Positions 6,064 to 6,894 of a stretch of 6,894 nucleotides of DNA are shown piece by piece. The position numbers and the translations under genes were made by a program. How positions within the stretch are numbered: position 1 is the stretch's first letter; every line of letters begins with the position of its first letter. The notes below the pieces were generated by a model that saw only the letters and a list, made by a program, of their open reading frames with translations, was not told the DNA's origin and did no database searches. Where the stretch lies: NCBI GenBank assembly GCA_900321335.1, contig ONVR01000251.1, forward strand, positions 1-6,894. Direction: 5' to 3'. Origin of the DNA: an uncultured Eubacteriales bacterium (lineage in GTDB: Bacteria > Bacillota > Clostridia > Oscillospirales > Oscillospiraceae).

Positions 6064-6894
6064 TTATTTCACGATTTCACCGATCAGCGCCCAGGTGTTG
6101 CTGCCGGTTATTTTCACGTTTTGAAAGGTGCCCACGGTATTTCGCTCTCCCAGGGTGTGGATGAGCCGGCCCCCGTTGGTGCGGGCGCTGAGCGGGTATT
6201 TGTCCCCTTCTGCGCCGGGTGCGATCAGAGCCCGCAGGGTCCGCCCCACGTAGGCCCGGTGCTTTTCCTCGGAGATGGAATTCTGCAGCGCCAGCAGCTC
6301 GTCAAAGCGCCGCTGTTTTTCCGCCTTCGGCGTATCGTCCGGCATCTCCGCCGCCGGTGTCCCCGGCCGTTTGGAGTACAGAAAAGTAAACAGGGCGTCA
6401 AAGCGCACAGTGCGTATCACGTCCAGGGTGTCCTGAAACTGCTCGTAGGTCTCTCCGGGAAACCCCACGATGATATCGCTGGTGATGACGATCTCCGGCA
6501 TATAGCTTCTGGCCATGTCCACCAAAGAAAGGTACTGCGCCTTCGTGTAGTGCCGGTTCATCCGCCGGAGGATCTCGTCGTTTCCCGCCTGGAAGGGCAG
6601 GTGGATGTGCCGGGCGGCCTTCTCACACGAGGCCATGGTGCGAAAGAGCTTTTCCCCGGCGTCCTTGGGGTGGCTGGTCATAAAGCGGATCAGAAAGTCC
6701 CCGGGGATCTCGTTGATCCGGCGGATGATGTCGGAAAAGTCCACGTCCTCGTCCAGATCCTTGCCGTAGGAGTTCACGTTCTGCCCCAGCAGGGTGATGT
6801 CCTTGTACCCCGCCCGGACAAGCCCCTCCGCCTCCCGGAGGATCTCCTCCGGCCTGCGGCTCCGCTCCCGGCCACGGACGTAGGGCACGATGCA
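6064..6894 (-). CDS. miaB: tRNA-2-methylthio-N6-dimethylallyladenosine synthase, C-terminal part
   Basis: The 276 C-terminal residues of a protein normally about 440-470 long; the 5' end lies beyond the right edge. The first visible residue is the last Cys of the radical-SAM CxxxCxxC motif, followed by IVPYVRGRERSR, which is characteristic of MiaB rather than RimO or MtaB. Further family blocks are LLGQNVNSYG (35-44), RFMTSHPKD (70-78), HIHLPFQAGNDEILRRMNRHYT (96-117), IIVGFPGET (141-149) and FLYSKRPGTPAA (171-182). Residues about 212-276 form the tRNA-binding TRAM domain. The enzyme methylthiolates i6A37 in tRNAs that read UNN codons, using two [4Fe-4S] clusters. The HLPxQSGS loop reads QAGN here, a small departure. 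It is the first visible gene of the cassette with RACo and DUF2284. Confidence 0.96.
   Translation of the reverse strand, partial: CIVPYVRGRERSRRPEEILREAEGLVRAGYKDITLLGQNVNSYGKDLDEDVDFSDIIRRINEIPGDFLIRFMTSHPKDAGEKLFRTMASCEKAARHIHLPFQAGNDEILRRMNRHYTKAQYLSLVDMARSYMPEIVITSDIIVGFPGETYEQFQDTLDVIRTVRFDALFTFLYSKRPGTPAAEMPDDTPKAEKQRRFDELLALQNSISEEKHRAYVGRTLRALIAPGAEGDKYPLSARTNGGRLIHTLGERNTVGTFQNVKITGSNTWALIGEIVK

Noticed and set aside
4286..6124. 612-codon open frame on the plus strand
   Set aside because: It is the antisense of the RACo-like gene and part of DUF2284, with a His/Gly/Val-rich translation and no recognisable domain.

Overview
All genes in this window lie on the minus strand, so they read from high to low coordinates. 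The sequence is GC-rich with tight Gram-positive-style gene packing and strong Shine-Dalgarno (SD) sites. Its content (an F-type ATP synthase operon, a RACo-type corrinoid-protein activator, a DUF2284 Cys-rich protein) suggests an anaerobic Firmicute, most likely a GC-rich clostridial (Oscillospiraceae-like) gut bacterium. This placement is inference from gene content and protein style, not from a database match.

Right half (6894 to 3740): the 3' part of miaB (tRNA methylthiotransferase), a RACo-like [2Fe-2S]/ASKHA ATPase, a DUF2284 putative metal-binding protein, and a 60-residue Cys-rich protein. The gaps are 17, 34 and 20 nt, consistent with one transcription unit. The last three genes all look like metal or redox proteins.

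Middle (about 3745 to 3575): a regulatory stretch. It holds a 12-bp direct repeat spaced 32 bp, a consensus -10 box with a poor -35, and a long hairpin ending in a U-tract. The hairpin lies after the putative promoter but before the first atp gene, so it could be an attenuator or the terminator of the preceding unit.

Left half (3574 to 1): the atp operon, in the order atpI-like, atpB (a), atpE (c), atpF (b), and then one uninterrupted reading frame that runs off the window edge. That last frame is the main discovery. Over at least 580 codons it encodes a second b-type stalk subunit (b'), the C-terminal domain of delta, and then the alpha subunit, with only a few residues between delta and alpha. 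The N-terminal six-helix domain of delta, which normally binds the alpha N-terminus, appears to be missing. The fusion may therefore replace a non-covalent stator contact with a covalent one. F1 needs three alpha but one delta and one b', so the fusion raises a stoichiometry problem. Two in-frame start codons with SD-like sequences near the alpha N-terminus could solve it by also making free alpha. The rest of alpha, and presumably gamma, beta and epsilon, lie beyond the left edge.
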